A stretch of DNA of 64,000 bases, taken from the NCBI GenBank assembly GCA_963760435.1, contig CAVXDE010000003.1, positions 47,958-111,957 on the forward strand. The letters are read 5' to 3'. The notes under the pieces are model-generated. The model did not search any database, was not told the origin of the DNA, and was given only the letters and a program-made list of their open reading frames with translations. Position numbers and translations under genes: made by a program. Shown here one piece after another: positions 38,363-47,545 of the stretch; positions within the stretch are counted from its first letter, which is position 1; every line of letters begins with the position of its first letter. This stretch comes from JAFAXD01 sp963760435. Its GTDB lineage: Bacteria > Pseudomonadota > Alphaproteobacteria > Rhizobiales > Xanthobacteraceae.

Positions 38363-39571
38363 CTACTCCGCAGCCGCCCTTGCCGGCTGTTTGTGGGCCG
38401 AAACGAGGTAATCCATCGCGGCCTGCACCCCGCCCTTGCGGAACGGCACGCCCGCGAGCTCAAGCGACATTTCGGTCGCGGCCAATGCGCCGATGATCGT
38501 GAGGTCGTTGGTATCGCCCAGGTGTCCGATGCGGAAAAACTTGCCGGCAAATTTGCCGAAGCTCATGCCGTAGGAGATGTCGAACGTCTGCAGGGCCAGA
38601 TCCCGGAACGCATCGGCGTCATGTCCGTCCGGCAGCAGTACGGCGGTGATGGTCGGCGAATAGTAGTTCGGGTCGCGACAGAGAATCTCGAGTCCCCAGC
38701 CCCGCACCGCGCGGCGTGTCGCTTCGGCGAGGCGGTCGTGGCGGGCAAATACGTTCTCGAGCCCCTCCTCGTGCAACATGTCGATCGCCGTCACCAGGCC
38801 GTGCAGCATGTTGGTCGCCGGCGTGTAGGGGAAGTAGTTCATCTTGTTGGCGTTGATCATGTCTTCCCAGGAGAAGAATGATTTCGGCAGCTTGGCATTC
38901 CTGGTTGCCGCCAGCGCCTTGTTACTGACGGCGTTGAACGACATCCCGGGCGGCAGCATCAGGCCTTTCTGCGCGCCACCGACCGTAACGTCGACGCCCC
39001 ACTCGTCGTGCCGGTAGTCGGTCGATGCAAGCGAGGAAATCGTGTCGACCATGAGCAATGCCGGATGGCCGGCGCGGTCGATCGCCTTGCGGATCTCCGC
39101 GATCGGCGACAGGCAGCCGGTTGCGGTTTCATTGTGCAGCACGCACACCGCTTTGATCTGATGAGTCTTGTCGTCCTTGAGCTTGGCCTCGATCACCGCC
39201 GGTTCGGCGCCGACGCGCCAATCGGTCGGAACGAACTCGGGCTTCAGTCCAAGGTTTTCCGCCATCCGCTTCCACAGCGTCGCGAACTGGCCGGTCTCGA
39301 CCATGAGCACGCGATCGCCGGGCGAGAGCGTGTTGACCAGCGCCGCTTCCCAGGCGCCGGTGCCGGTCGCGGTGTAGATAATGACCGGGTTGGTAGTCTT
39401 GAAAATCGTCTTGATGCCGTCGAGCGCGCGGCGTGCGATTTTGGCGAACTCCGGTCCGCGATGATCGATGAGCGGCGTATCCATGGCGCGCAGAACGCGA
39501 TCTGGCACGGGGGTCGGCCCAGGGATTTGCAGGAAATGACGGCCGGGGTTACGCGAAGCGTTTTTGGACAT
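38363..39571 (-). CDS. Class V aminotransferase (serine/alanine-glyoxylate type)
   Basis: 402 residues. It opens FLQIPGPTPVPDRVLRAM and has the PLP Lys in VTVGGAQKGLMLPPG, with the Asp-binding MVDTISSLAS. This matches serine-glyoxylate / alanine-glyoxylate aminotransferases. It is divergent from the FAD/Fe-S oxidase, a pairing that suggests glyoxylate/glycolate or hydroxyacid metabolism, but the shared intergenic region (39572-39712) shows no clear operator. Confidence 0.92.
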   Translation of the reverse strand: MSKNASRNPGRHFLQIPGPTPVPDRVLRAMDTPLIDHRGPEFAKIARRALDGIKTIFKTTNPVIIYTATGTGAWEAALVNTLSPGDRVLMVETGQFATLWKRMAENLGLKPEFVPTDWRVGAEPAVIEAKLKDDKTHQIKAVCVLHNETATGCLSPIAEIRKAIDRAGHPALLMVDTISSLASTDYRHDEWGVDVTVGGAQKGLMLPPGMSFNAVSNKALAATRNAKLPKSFFSWEDMINANKMNYFPYTPATNMLHGLVTAIDMLHEEGLENVFARHDRLAEATRRAVRGWGLEILCRDPNYYSPTITAVLLPDGHDADAFRDLALQTFDISYGMSFGKFAGKFFRIGHLGDTNDLTIIGALAATEMSLELAGVPFRKGGVQAAMDYLVSAHKQPARAAAE

Positions 39572-39712
39572 GTGCGAATTTCCAGAGGAATGGCGGTGAT
39601 TTCGCCGGCAGCGCTGCCGGGCGGAAACTTGCCGTCATGAAGGACGAATGTCACAGTCAGTCAAGCCTGTCAGGGTGGGCTTTGGCCCACGGAAAAGCAT
39701 TGGGAAATCAAT

Positions 39713-42629
39713 ATGACGGCCGTTCTGGCGCCGGGGCTCGAACGCCGCCTCAAGGCCGAAATTGCCGGCGAGGTGCTGTTTTCAAGCTTCGACCGTGGCC
39801 GCTACGCAACCGACGCGTCGCATTACCAGGTGATGCCGGTCGGCGTCGTTGTGCCGCACTCGATCGGCGACGTGACGCGCGCAATCGGGCTCGCCCGGCA
39901 AGAGGGAATCAGCGTGCTCGCGCGCGGCGGCGGGACCTCGCAGGCCGGCCAGACGGTGAATACGTCGCTGGTGCTGGACTGCTCCCGCAAGCTCAACCGT
40001 ATTATCGACCTTGATGTCACCTCCCGTCGCTGCCTGGTCGAACCCGGCATTGTTCTTGATGAACTCAATCGCCGACTCAAACCGCACGGCCTGTGGTTTC
40101 CGGTCGACATCTCGACCGCGTCGCGCGCGACCATCGGTGGCATGGTCGGCAACAACTCCTGTGGCGCACGTTCCCTTCGCTACGGCAACACGCGCGAGAA
40201 CGTCCTCTCGATCGACGCGCTGCTGGCTGACGGAACGGCCGCGCACTTCGGTCCGGTGGCGAACGATCTCTCCGATGCTCCGGACGCATTACGACCGCTG
40301 GCGCGCGATTTGCTCGCGATCGGTGCTCGCGAGGCGGACGAAGTTGCGGCGCAGTTTCCCAAGGTGCAGCGCCGGGTCGGCGGCTACAATCTCGATGCGC
40401 TGATCCCGACGCGCAACGATCTCAACCTGGCACACATCCTGGTCGGCTCTGAGGGCACGCTCGCGTTCTCGACGGCGATCGAGCTCAAGCTGTCGCCATT
40501 GCTCGGCCGACGCGCGGTCGGGGCATGTCACTTCGCCAGCTTTCATGCCGCCATGGATGCGGCCCAGCACATCGTCAAACTCAATCCGATCGCGGTCGAA
40601 CTCGTCGATCAAACCATGATCGAGCTCGCCCGCGACATCGCGATGTTCTGCCCAACGATCGATGCGTTCGTGCGCGGGCAGCCGGCGGCGGTGTTGTTGG
40701 TCGAGTTCGCCGAGCCGGAGTGGGACGAGAACCTGCGCCGGCTCAATCAGTTGCACGATCTGATCGGTGCGCTCGGCTTTGCCTGGGACAAGGTCGGCGC
40801 ACAGGTCGGCGGTGTTGTTGATGTGCTCGATCCCAAGCTGCAGGCGGCAATCACCGAGGTGCGCACTGCTGGCCTCAACATCATGATGTCCATGAAGGAC
40901 GAAGGAAAACCGGTGTCCTTCGTGGAGGATTGCGCGGTCCCGCTCGAGCATCTGGCGGATTACACGCAGCGCCTCACCGATGTGTTTGAATGCCACGGCA
41001 CGCGCGGCACCTGGTATGCGCACGCGTCGGTCGGCTGCCTGCATGTGCGGCCGGTGCTCAACCTGCGGCTCGACAAAGACCTCAAGGCGATGCGGGCGAT
41101 CGCCGAAGCCGCGTTCGCGTTCGTGCGCGAGTACAAGGGCTCACATTCGGGCGAGCACGGCGACGGCATCGTGCGCTCCGAATTCCACGAGCAGATGTTT
41201 GGTGGGCGCTTGGTGCAGGCCTTTGCGCAGGTGAAGGATCGTTTCGATCCGTCTGGCCTGTTCAATCCCGGCAAGATCGTACGCGCGCCCAAGTTCGATG
41301 ATCGCAATTACCTGCGCTACGGACCAGGCTATCACGGTGAGCCGCTCTCGACCTTGCTGGACTGGTCGGCCTATCCGGGCGCGGGTGGCGGATTCCAAGG
41401 CGCGGTCGAGATGTGCAACAACAACGGCGCCTGCCGCGCGCTGGCCGGCGGCGTCATGTGCCCGAGTTTCCGGGTGACCGGCGAAGAGAAGGACGTAACG
41501 CGCGGCCGCGCCAACAGCCTGCGGCTTGCGATGACCGGCCAACTTGGGCCCGACGCGCTCACCTCCGATGAGATGGGAGAGACGCTCAAACTCTGCGTCT
41601 CCTGCAAGGCCTGCCGGCGCGAATGTCCGACCGGCGTCGACATGGCGCGCATGAAGATCGAGGTGCTGGCGGCGCGCAGCCGAGAAGTACGGACTGTCGC
41701 TGCGCGACCGCCTGATCGCCTACTTGCCGCGTTATGCGCCTTATGCGGCCCGTGCGTCATGGCTCATGAATCTACGCGACCTGGTTCCTGGTGCAGCGAA
41801 GCTGTCCGAAGCTGTGATCGGGTTGAGCGCGCGGCGCACCTTGCCGCGCTGGCGCTCGGACTGGTTTCGCGACCGCGAGGGTGCCACGGAGAGTGCCGAC
41901 GTGGTGCTGTTCGCCGACACGTTCAACCGCTACTTCGAGCCGGAGAACTTGCGCGCAGCGATGCGCGTGCTGCGCGCCGGTGGCTACCGCGTCGCCCTCG
42001 CCACGCCGACGGACGGTGCGCGTCCTTTGTGCTGCGGGCGCACCTTTATGGCTGCCGGCAAGGTCAGGGAAGCGCGGCGCGAAGCCGAGCGGACCATTGC
42101 GGTGCTCGCACCCTTCGTCGCGCGCGGGGCGACGATCGTCGGGCTCGAGCCGAGTTGCATCATGGGTTTTCGTGATGAGATCCCGGCGATGATCAAAGGC
42201 GACGCGGCGCGCCTCCTCGGCGGCCGGGTCGTATTGTTGGAGGAGTTTCTGGCGCGCGAGGCGGAGGAGGGGCGCTTGAACCTGTCGCTCAAACCTGTCG
42301 GTGAGCGTGCGCTGCTTCATGGCCATTGCCATCAGAAATCATTCGACACGATGGGCGCGGTCGAGGCGACGCTGCGGCTCATTCCCGAGCTCGCGGTCGA
42401 GACGATCGAGTCGAGCTGTTGTGGCATGGCGGGAAGCTTTGGCTTTGCTGCCGAGACCATCGATGTGTCGCTCGCCATGGGCGAGCTGTCGCTGTTGCCG
42501 GCCGTGCGCAAAGCGCCAGCGGATGCCCTCGTGGTGGCGAACGGGACGTCCTGTCGGCATCAAATACACGACGGAACCGGCCGACGCGCCGTGCATGTGG
42601 CGCAAGTGCTGGCGCGCAGCTTGAGCTAG
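39713..42629 (+). pseudogene. FAD-linked oxidase fused to Fe-S/CCG domains (D-lactate/glycolate dehydrogenase-like), one frameshift
   Basis: Restored it is about 970 residues. An FAD PCMH domain (VLARGGGTSQAGQTVN, IGGMVGNNSCGARS), FAD-oxidase C domain (GSHSGEHGDGIVRSEF), Fe-S ligands in CNNNGACRALAGGVMCPSF and CVSCKACRRECPTGVD, and two CCG domains (PLCCGRTFMAAG, HCHQKSF with ESSCCGMAGSFG) are all present. One extra base at about 41681 separates the first 2 kb from the CCG half, which continues in frame 41724-42629. All motifs on both sides are intact, so this is either a recent mutation or a sequence error. Such fusions oxidise D-2-hydroxyacids and pass electrons to quinone. Confidence 0.87.
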
Positions 42630-42667
42630 AGCGTGATGAAATCAAGTTCGAGCAGGTTTCCAGAACT

Positions 42668-42790
42668 CGTCATTGCGAGGCGCCAACGGGTCCGGCCCGA
42701 AGTGGCCGGCCCGATGACAGGCTCCGCGCGGAAGCAATCCAGAGCCCAGTGTTGTGCCCCCTGGATTGCTTCGCTTCGCTCGCAATGACG
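42668..42790. repeat. Palindromic intergenic repeat, family B (second copy)
   Basis: It shares the CGTCATTGCGAGG start, the CAATCCAG/CTGGATTG boxes and the CGCAATGACG end with the element at 26387, but carries a longer middle. It lies between the convergent oxidase and iminopeptidase genes. Confidence 0.75.
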
Positions 42791-42834
42791 ATCTATTTGG
42801 CTGGTGCTTTGATTCAACCTCAACGCATCGCGCT

Positions 42835-43794
42835 TTAGAGCGCGGCCGCAAACGTGTTCAATGCATCGATCACAGTTGGCACGAACTTGTTTCCGCCGCC
42901 ATGCCCTGCGTCGTCGAGAATCTCGAGCCGGCAGGTCGTCCATCGCTGGGACAATTGCCACGCGGTGATCAATGGTCCGCTTACATCGAAGCGTCCATGG
43001 ATAAGAATGCCCGGGATTCCGTTCAACTTTGCGGCGTCCCGAATCAGTTGGTCCTCATCGAGAAACGCGGCGTGCTGCCAATAGTGAGTCACGAGGCGAG
43101 CGAACCGCAGTCGAAACGCGGGATCCTCGTAGCGAGGATTTGGAGCGTGACCGGGGGTCAAGGAGATATGGGCATCTTCCCAGGTACACCATTCTCGGGC
43201 AGCGAGATCATGGACAATCGGGTCAGGGTCCGCAAGCATCCGCGCATAGGCTTCGACCGGCCTGAGATGCCGGAGTTGTCCCGGTATGGCGTTGATAAAT
43301 CGCTCCCATTGCTGAGGAAACACCCGCCCAATGTCCTCGGTGATCCATTGGACTTCACGACGCGACGTCGTTGTGACGAACCCGAGTACCAGTGCATTGA
43401 CCCGATTGGGATAGGTCTGGGCGTAGGCCAGTCCGAGCGTGCTGCCCCACGATAGCCCAAGGATGGTCCACCGATCGACGCGGCATAGCTGACGTAGAGC
43501 CTCGATGTCGGCAATCAGATGCGATGTCGTATTGGCGCGGAGATCAGCGTCGGGATCGCTTGCCAGCGGCCGGCTGCGGCCCGACCCCCGTTGATCGAAC
43601 AGCACCGTATTGAAAAGGTTCGGGTCGAAGAAGCGCCGTTGACCAGCTGAGCACCCTGAACCGGGCCCACCATGGAGGAAGAGAGCGGGCCTGCCAGTTG
43701 GATTACCGCAGCACTCCCAATAGATGCGGTGCCGGTCGCCTACGTCGAGCGTGCCACTGTCGTATGGCTCGATCGGAGGAAACTGACCCGACAT
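42835..43794 (-). CDS. pip: Proline iminopeptidase
   Basis: 319 residues, alpha/beta hydrolase of family S33. It has the oxyanion LFLHGGPGSGCS, the DQRGSGRS signature, the nucleophile in GLSWGSTLGLAYAQ, Asp in HGRFDVSGP and His in DAGHGGGN. It removes N-terminal proline from peptides in the cytosol. Confidence 0.95.
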   Translation of the reverse strand: MSGQFPPIEPYDSGTLDVGDRHRIYWECCGNPTGRPALFLHGGPGSGCSAGQRRFFDPNLFNTVLFDQRGSGRSRPLASDPDADLRANTTSHLIADIEALRQLCRVDRWTILGLSWGSTLGLAYAQTYPNRVNALVLGFVTTTSRREVQWITEDIGRVFPQQWERFINAIPGQLRHLRPVEAYARMLADPDPIVHDLAAREWCTWEDAHISLTPGHAPNPRYEDPAFRLRFARLVTHYWQHAAFLDEDQLIRDAAKLNGIPGILIHGRFDVSGPLITAWQLSQRWTTCRLEILDDAGHGGGNKFVPTVIDALNTFAAAL

Positions 43795-43835
43795 AAGTTC
43801 GCTCGCCGCTTAGTCGCCACCAAATCAATCCTCAG

Positions 43836-45527
43836 TCAGTCCACTCCTGCCAGGAAATCGAAGTCGCAGCCATGGTCGGCCTGGGTGACGTGCTCGACGT
43901 AGAGCTTGGCGTAACCGCGGGCGGGTTGGGCCGGGGCTTTCCAGCCGCCGCGGCGGCGCTGCAGCTCGGCATCGTCCACCAGCAGATCAAGCCGGCGCGC
44001 GGGCGCATCGAGGCGGATTACGTCGCCGTCGCGTACCAAGGCGAGCGGCCCGCCGGCCGCGGCCTCCGGACTTACATGCAGCACAACGGTGCCGAACGCC
44101 GTGCCGCTCATGCGCGCGTCGGAGACGCGGACCATATCGGTCACGCCCTTGGCGCCGAGCTGTTTGGGGATTGGCAATGCACCCGCTTCCGGCATGCCCG
44201 GCGCGCCGATCGGCCCCGCATTGCGCAGCACCAGGCAATGCTCCGGCGTGACCGGGAGCGACGGATCATCGATGCGCCGCGCAAGGTCCTCGAGCGAATC
44301 GAACACCAATGCCGGGCCCTCGTGCGTTGTGAGTTTCTCGGTGGCCGAGGCGAGCTTGATCGCTGCGCCGTCCGGAGCAAGGTTGCCGGTCAGGATCGCG
44401 ATCGCCTGCGCCGGATAGATCGGCCGATCGAGCGGGCGGATCACCTCGTCATCCGTGTAGCTCGGCCAGCGCGCGACGATCTCGCCGAGGCTCTCGCCGC
44501 TCACGGTCGGTGCTGAGAGATCGAGCTTGTCACGCAGTCGCCGCCACAGTGCCGGGACGCCGCCGGCGGCGTGGAAGTCCTCGATGAAATGTGCGCCCGC
44601 CGGTTTGAGATTGACGAGCACCGGCACGTCGCGTCCGGTCCGATCAAACTCAACGAGATCGTACGCAATCCCGGCGCGGCCAGCGATCGCCGCAAGATGC
44701 ACTAGCGCGTTGGTGGATCCGCTGGTTGTTTGCAGGACCACGGACGCATTGCGCAGCGCCGCGCGCGAGAGAATGTCGCGCGGCAGCGGGCCGCCGGCGC
44801 TCGCCATCGCGGCCGCGCGCACACCGGTCGCTTCAGCAAGCCGTGTGCGTTCGGAGGAAACCGCGGGCGCCGTCGCGGCGCCGGGAAGGGTGAAGCCGAG
44901 CGTTTCGGCAATGCAGGCCATGGTCGACGCGGTGCCCATCACCATGCATGTGCCGGCCGTCGGCATCAACTGATCGTGCGCGCGATTGAGCTCATCGCCG
45001 TCGAGCTTGCCGGCCCGATATGCGGCCCACAGGCGTCTGCAATCGGTGCAGGCGCCGAGCCGCGTGCCTTCATGGCGGCCGGCCAGCATGGCGCCGACCG
45101 GCAGCACGATCGCTGGCACGTTGGCGCTGATCGCTCCCATCAGCTCGGCTGGAATGGTCTTGTCGCAGCCGCCGATCAGCACCACGGCATCGAGCGGCAG
45201 CGCGCGCAACATTTCTTCGACGTCCATCGCCATGAGATTGCGCAACAGCATGGAGGTGGGGAACGTGAAGGCCTCGTGCAGCGAAATGGTAGGAAACACG
45301 AACGGCAGCGCGCCGGCCATGCGCACGCCGCGCGCGACCGATTCGGCGAGACGTCCCGCCGTTGCGTGGCACGGGTTGAAATCGGACGCGGTCGAGAGCA
45401 CGCCGACGATCGGCCGCTGCAAGGCATCGTCGGTGTAGCCCGCGCCTTTCAGGAATCCGCGCCGCAGAAACAACGCGAATTCTTCGTCGCCGTATTGGGC
45501 GAGGCGCGAGCGCAGGCCCTTTGTCAT
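43836..45527 (-). CDS. IlvD/Edd-family dehydratase (sugar-acid dehydratase-like)
   Basis: 563 residues. The Fe-S cluster Cys are in DFNPCHA, GGCDKT and GTCMVMGTASTM; the C-terminal signature is VSDARMSGTAFGTVVLHVSPEAAAGGP. The sequence style is nearer to sugar-acid dehydratases (arabinonate/xylonate type) than to isoleucine/valine IlvD, but the substrate cannot be fixed. It removes water from a 2,3-dihydroxy acid to give a 2-keto acid. Confidence 0.9.
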   Translation of the reverse strand: MTKGLRSRLAQYGDEEFALFLRRGFLKGAGYTDDALQRPIVGVLSTASDFNPCHATAGRLAESVARGVRMAGALPFVFPTISLHEAFTFPTSMLLRNLMAMDVEEMLRALPLDAVVLIGGCDKTIPAELMGAISANVPAIVLPVGAMLAGRHEGTRLGACTDCRRLWAAYRAGKLDGDELNRAHDQLMPTAGTCMVMGTASTMACIAETLGFTLPGAATAPAVSSERTRLAEATGVRAAAMASAGGPLPRDILSRAALRNASVVLQTTSGSTNALVHLAAIAGRAGIAYDLVEFDRTGRDVPVLVNLKPAGAHFIEDFHAAGGVPALWRRLRDKLDLSAPTVSGESLGEIVARWPSYTDDEVIRPLDRPIYPAQAIAILTGNLAPDGAAIKLASATEKLTTHEGPALVFDSLEDLARRIDDPSLPVTPEHCLVLRNAGPIGAPGMPEAGALPIPKQLGAKGVTDMVRVSDARMSGTAFGTVVLHVSPEAAAGGPLALVRDGDVIRLDAPARRLDLLVDDAELQRRRGGWKAPAQPARGYAKLYVEHVTQADHGCDFDFLAGVD

Positions 45528-45553
45528 TGGCGTTTCCCCACGATTTCAGATCC

Positions 45554-45683
45554 ACGTATCCCGGGCGCAGCGCAGTGCGAAGCAGTGCGCTGCAGACCCG
45601 GGATCGTTGCAAATGTTTGAGCGTTTGGCGATCCCGGATCAGCAGTGCAGCGTTCCACGCTGCACTGCGTCCGGGATACGCGA
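45554..45683. repeat. Palindromic intergenic repeat, family D
   Basis: Outer arms CGTATCCCGGGCGCAG and CTGCGTCCGGGATACG mirror each other, with inner boxes GACCCGGGATC and GATCCCGGATC, plus GCAGTGC/GCACTGC pairs. It lies downstream of the small secreted protein terminator and upstream of the dehydratase. Confidence 0.7.
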
Positions 45684-45691
45684 CACTCAAT

Positions 45692-45731
45692 AAAAAAACG
45701 ACCCGTCCGGGGTGGGGGCTCCGGACGGGCC
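45692..45731 (-). terminator. Rho-independent terminator of the small secreted protein gene
   Basis: On the minus strand CCCGTCCGG...CCGGACGGG forms a 9-bp GC stem (45702-45710 with 45721-45729) followed by seven T residues (45692-45698 as A on the plus strand). A second hairpin (ATCGGCGC/GCGCCGAT) lies just before it. Confidence 0.8.
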
Positions 45732-45797
45732 GATCAAATCGGCGCGTGATGGGGGCGGAGGCGCCGATCTGACTCTAATCAGGCACTATGATCGTGT

Positions 45798-46067
45798 TCA
45801 GTGGCGCGCGCACACCAAGTTGTCGCCGACGTAGAATCCCCAATCAGTGTATTCGGCGAGCCTGTGGCACACGCGCGGGCCATGTCGCGTTTGCACGACG
45901 TAGCCATAGCCCACCGGCGCATAACCGACGGGTGCGTAACCCACCGGAGCTCCCCAGCCCCAATTCCAATAGTAGTAGGGGCTTTGCGCCTTGCTTGTCG
46001 TGGCAAACGCAGTGACGCCGATAGCGAGTGCAGCGAGCCCGGCCGCAAATTTGGTCTTGGTCAACAT
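45798..46067 (-). CDS. Small secreted Tyr/Gly-rich protein
   Basis: 89 residues from the ATG at 46067, which has a GGAGGAGGC ribosome site. A Sec signal peptide (KFAAGLAALAIGVTAFATTS, cut after KAQ) leads into an aromatic stretch YYYWNWGWG, three tandem copies of APVGY and a C-terminal part with two Cys (VCHRLAEYTDWGFYVGDNLVC). Similar tiny exported proteins are common in Bradyrhizobium relatives. The function is unknown. Confidence 0.78.
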   Translation of the reverse strand: MLTKTKFAAGLAALAIGVTAFATTSKAQSPYYYWNWGWGAPVGYAPVGYAPVGYGYVVQTRHGPRVCHRLAEYTDWGFYVGDNLVCARH

Positions 46068-46144
46068 GAAAGCCTCCTCCGTGAAAAGCCGTACGGTTCG
46101 ACGACCGTGCAAGAGTTGGTAGCAGTGATGCTAATGATGGTTCA

Positions 46145-46204
46145 GTGTTGGAAATCACAAAGCGGGGGTGTCAAAAATCACAGCGCCTTGGTGTTGAAAA
46201 TCAC
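46145..46204. promoter_or_regulatory. Three direct repeats at exact 23-bp spacing upstream of the BKACE gene
   Basis: GTGTTGGAAATCAC (46145), GTGTCAAAAATCAC (46168) and GTGTTGAAAATCAC (46191) share a 14-bp core with starts exactly 23 bp apart, about 90-150 bp upstream of the ATG at 46294. The spacing (about two helical turns) suggests a multi-site operator. Which protein binds is unknown. Confidence 0.45.
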
Positions 46205-46293
46205 GGCGCAGATGACGTCAGGTTTTCTGAGCCACCTTGGCGGAGTGAAGCAAAAGCGGTTACATCGGTGCTGGAAACGCATAAGGAGAACCC

Positions 46294-47226
46294 ATGGCCG
46301 CGCCCAAAGTCGTCATCACCTGCGCCGTGACCGGCTCGATTCACACCCCGACCATGTCGCCGCATCTTCCGATTACCTCGCAGGAGATTGCCGACGCGGC
46401 GATCGGCGCGGTCGAAGCGGGCGCAGCCATCGTCCACCTGCATGCGCGCGACCCCAAGGACGGCCGTCCCGATCAATCACCGGAGGCGTTTGCGCCGTTT
46501 CTCAAGGTCATCAAGCAACGCTCCGGCGCGGTTGTGAATATCACGACCGGCGGCGCGCCGACCATGAGCATCGAGGAGCGGGTACGCCCGGCGGCGACTT
46601 TCAAACCGGAAGTCGCGAGCCTCAACATGGGCTCGATGAACTTCGGGCTTTATCCAATGCTCGCCCGCTACAAGGAGTTCAAACACAGCTGGGAGAAGCC
46701 GTATCTCGAGGGTTCGCGCGAGCGCATCTTCAAGAACACATTCGCCGATATCGAATATATCCTCACGACCTGCGCCGAGAACGGCACGCGCTTCGAGATC
46801 GAGTGCTATGACATCGGCCACCTCTACACGCTGGCGCATTTCGCCGATCGCGGCATCGTGCAGCCGCCATTCTTCGTGCAATCCGTGTTCGGCATTCTCG
46901 GCGGCATCGGGGGGCATCCGGAGGATGTGATGCACATGCGTCGCACCGCCGACCGGCTGTTCGGACGCGAGAACTATCGCTGGTCCGTGCTCGGCGCCGG
47001 GCGCAATCAGATGCCGATCGCCGCCATGTCGGCCGCCATGGGCGGCAACGTGCGCGTTGGTCTCGAGGACTCGCTTTGGTTAGGCCCCGGTCAGCTAGCC
47101 GAGTCGAACGCCGCGCAGGTACGCAAGGCGCGCCAGATCATCGAGGGCCTGGGTCTTGAGATCGCGTCGCCAGATGAAGCGCGCGCGATTCTGAAGCTCA
47201 AGGGCGGGGATAAAGTCGCATTCTAG
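46294..47226 (+). CDS. BKACE-family beta-keto acid cleavage enzyme (DUF849)
   Basis: 310 residues. Zn-binding His pair in AIVHLHARDPKDGRP, the acetyl-CoA/keto-acid loop in VVNITTGGAPTMS and the catalytic-site Glu in VRVGLEDSLWLGPGQLAESN are those of 3-keto-5-aminohexanoate cleavage enzyme relatives. It condenses a beta-keto acid with acetyl-CoA to give acetoacetate plus a CoA ester; the particular keto acid is unknown. It is preceded by a GGAGA site. Confidence 0.92.
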   Translation: MAAPKVVITCAVTGSIHTPTMSPHLPITSQEIADAAIGAVEAGAAIVHLHARDPKDGRPDQSPEAFAPFLKVIKQRSGAVVNITTGGAPTMSIEERVRPAATFKPEVASLNMGSMNFGLYPMLARYKEFKHSWEKPYLEGSRERIFKNTFADIEYILTTCAENGTRFEIECYDIGHLYTLAHFADRGIVQPPFFVQSVFGILGGIGGHPEDVMHMRRTADRLFGRENYRWSVLGAGRNQMPIAAMSAAMGGNVRVGLEDSLWLGPGQLAESNAAQVRKARQIIEGLGLEIASPDEARAILKLKGGDKVAF

Positions 47227-47380
47227 CCAGGGGACAGGAAACAGCAGCCGGGCGTCAGGAAAAAGATTCGTCCTGACTCCTGAGTTTCCTGACTACTGAC
47301 CCCTGCTACCACGAACGGCCAGCTTGTGTGGCTAGTCGCCCTTGGCTAGAAACATCGCAACCACGCGCCTTTGTATCGAC

Positions 47381-47470
47381 GGAGAGGTGGCAGAGTGGTT
47401 GAATGCACCGCACTCGAAATGCGGCATACGGGTAACCGTATCGGGGGTTCGAATCCCTCCCTCTCCGCCA
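47381..47470 (+). tRNA. tRNA-Ser(CGA), probable island attachment site
   Basis: The cloverleaf has the 7-bp acceptor GGAGAGG/CCTCTCC, a long variable arm (CATACGGGTAACCGTATCG) typical of class II tRNAs, T-arm GGGGGTTCGAATCCCTC and encoded CCA. The anticodon stem CCGCA/TGCGG encloses CTCGAAA, giving anticodon CGA. A tyrosine recombinase gene starts 76 bp downstream, the classic arrangement at an integration site. No second copy of its 3' end was found in the window. Confidence 0.97.
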
Positions 47471-47545
47471 CGGTTTGCCTAGACCGTTGAAAGTACTTAA
47501 AGTTAGCGATTTCAATGGGTTCGTACGCCCGATTGGTACACACGG

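Noticed and set aside
46145..46204. CRISPR array
   Set aside because: Repeats are only 14 bp with 9-bp gaps and lie before a start codon; no cas genes in the window.
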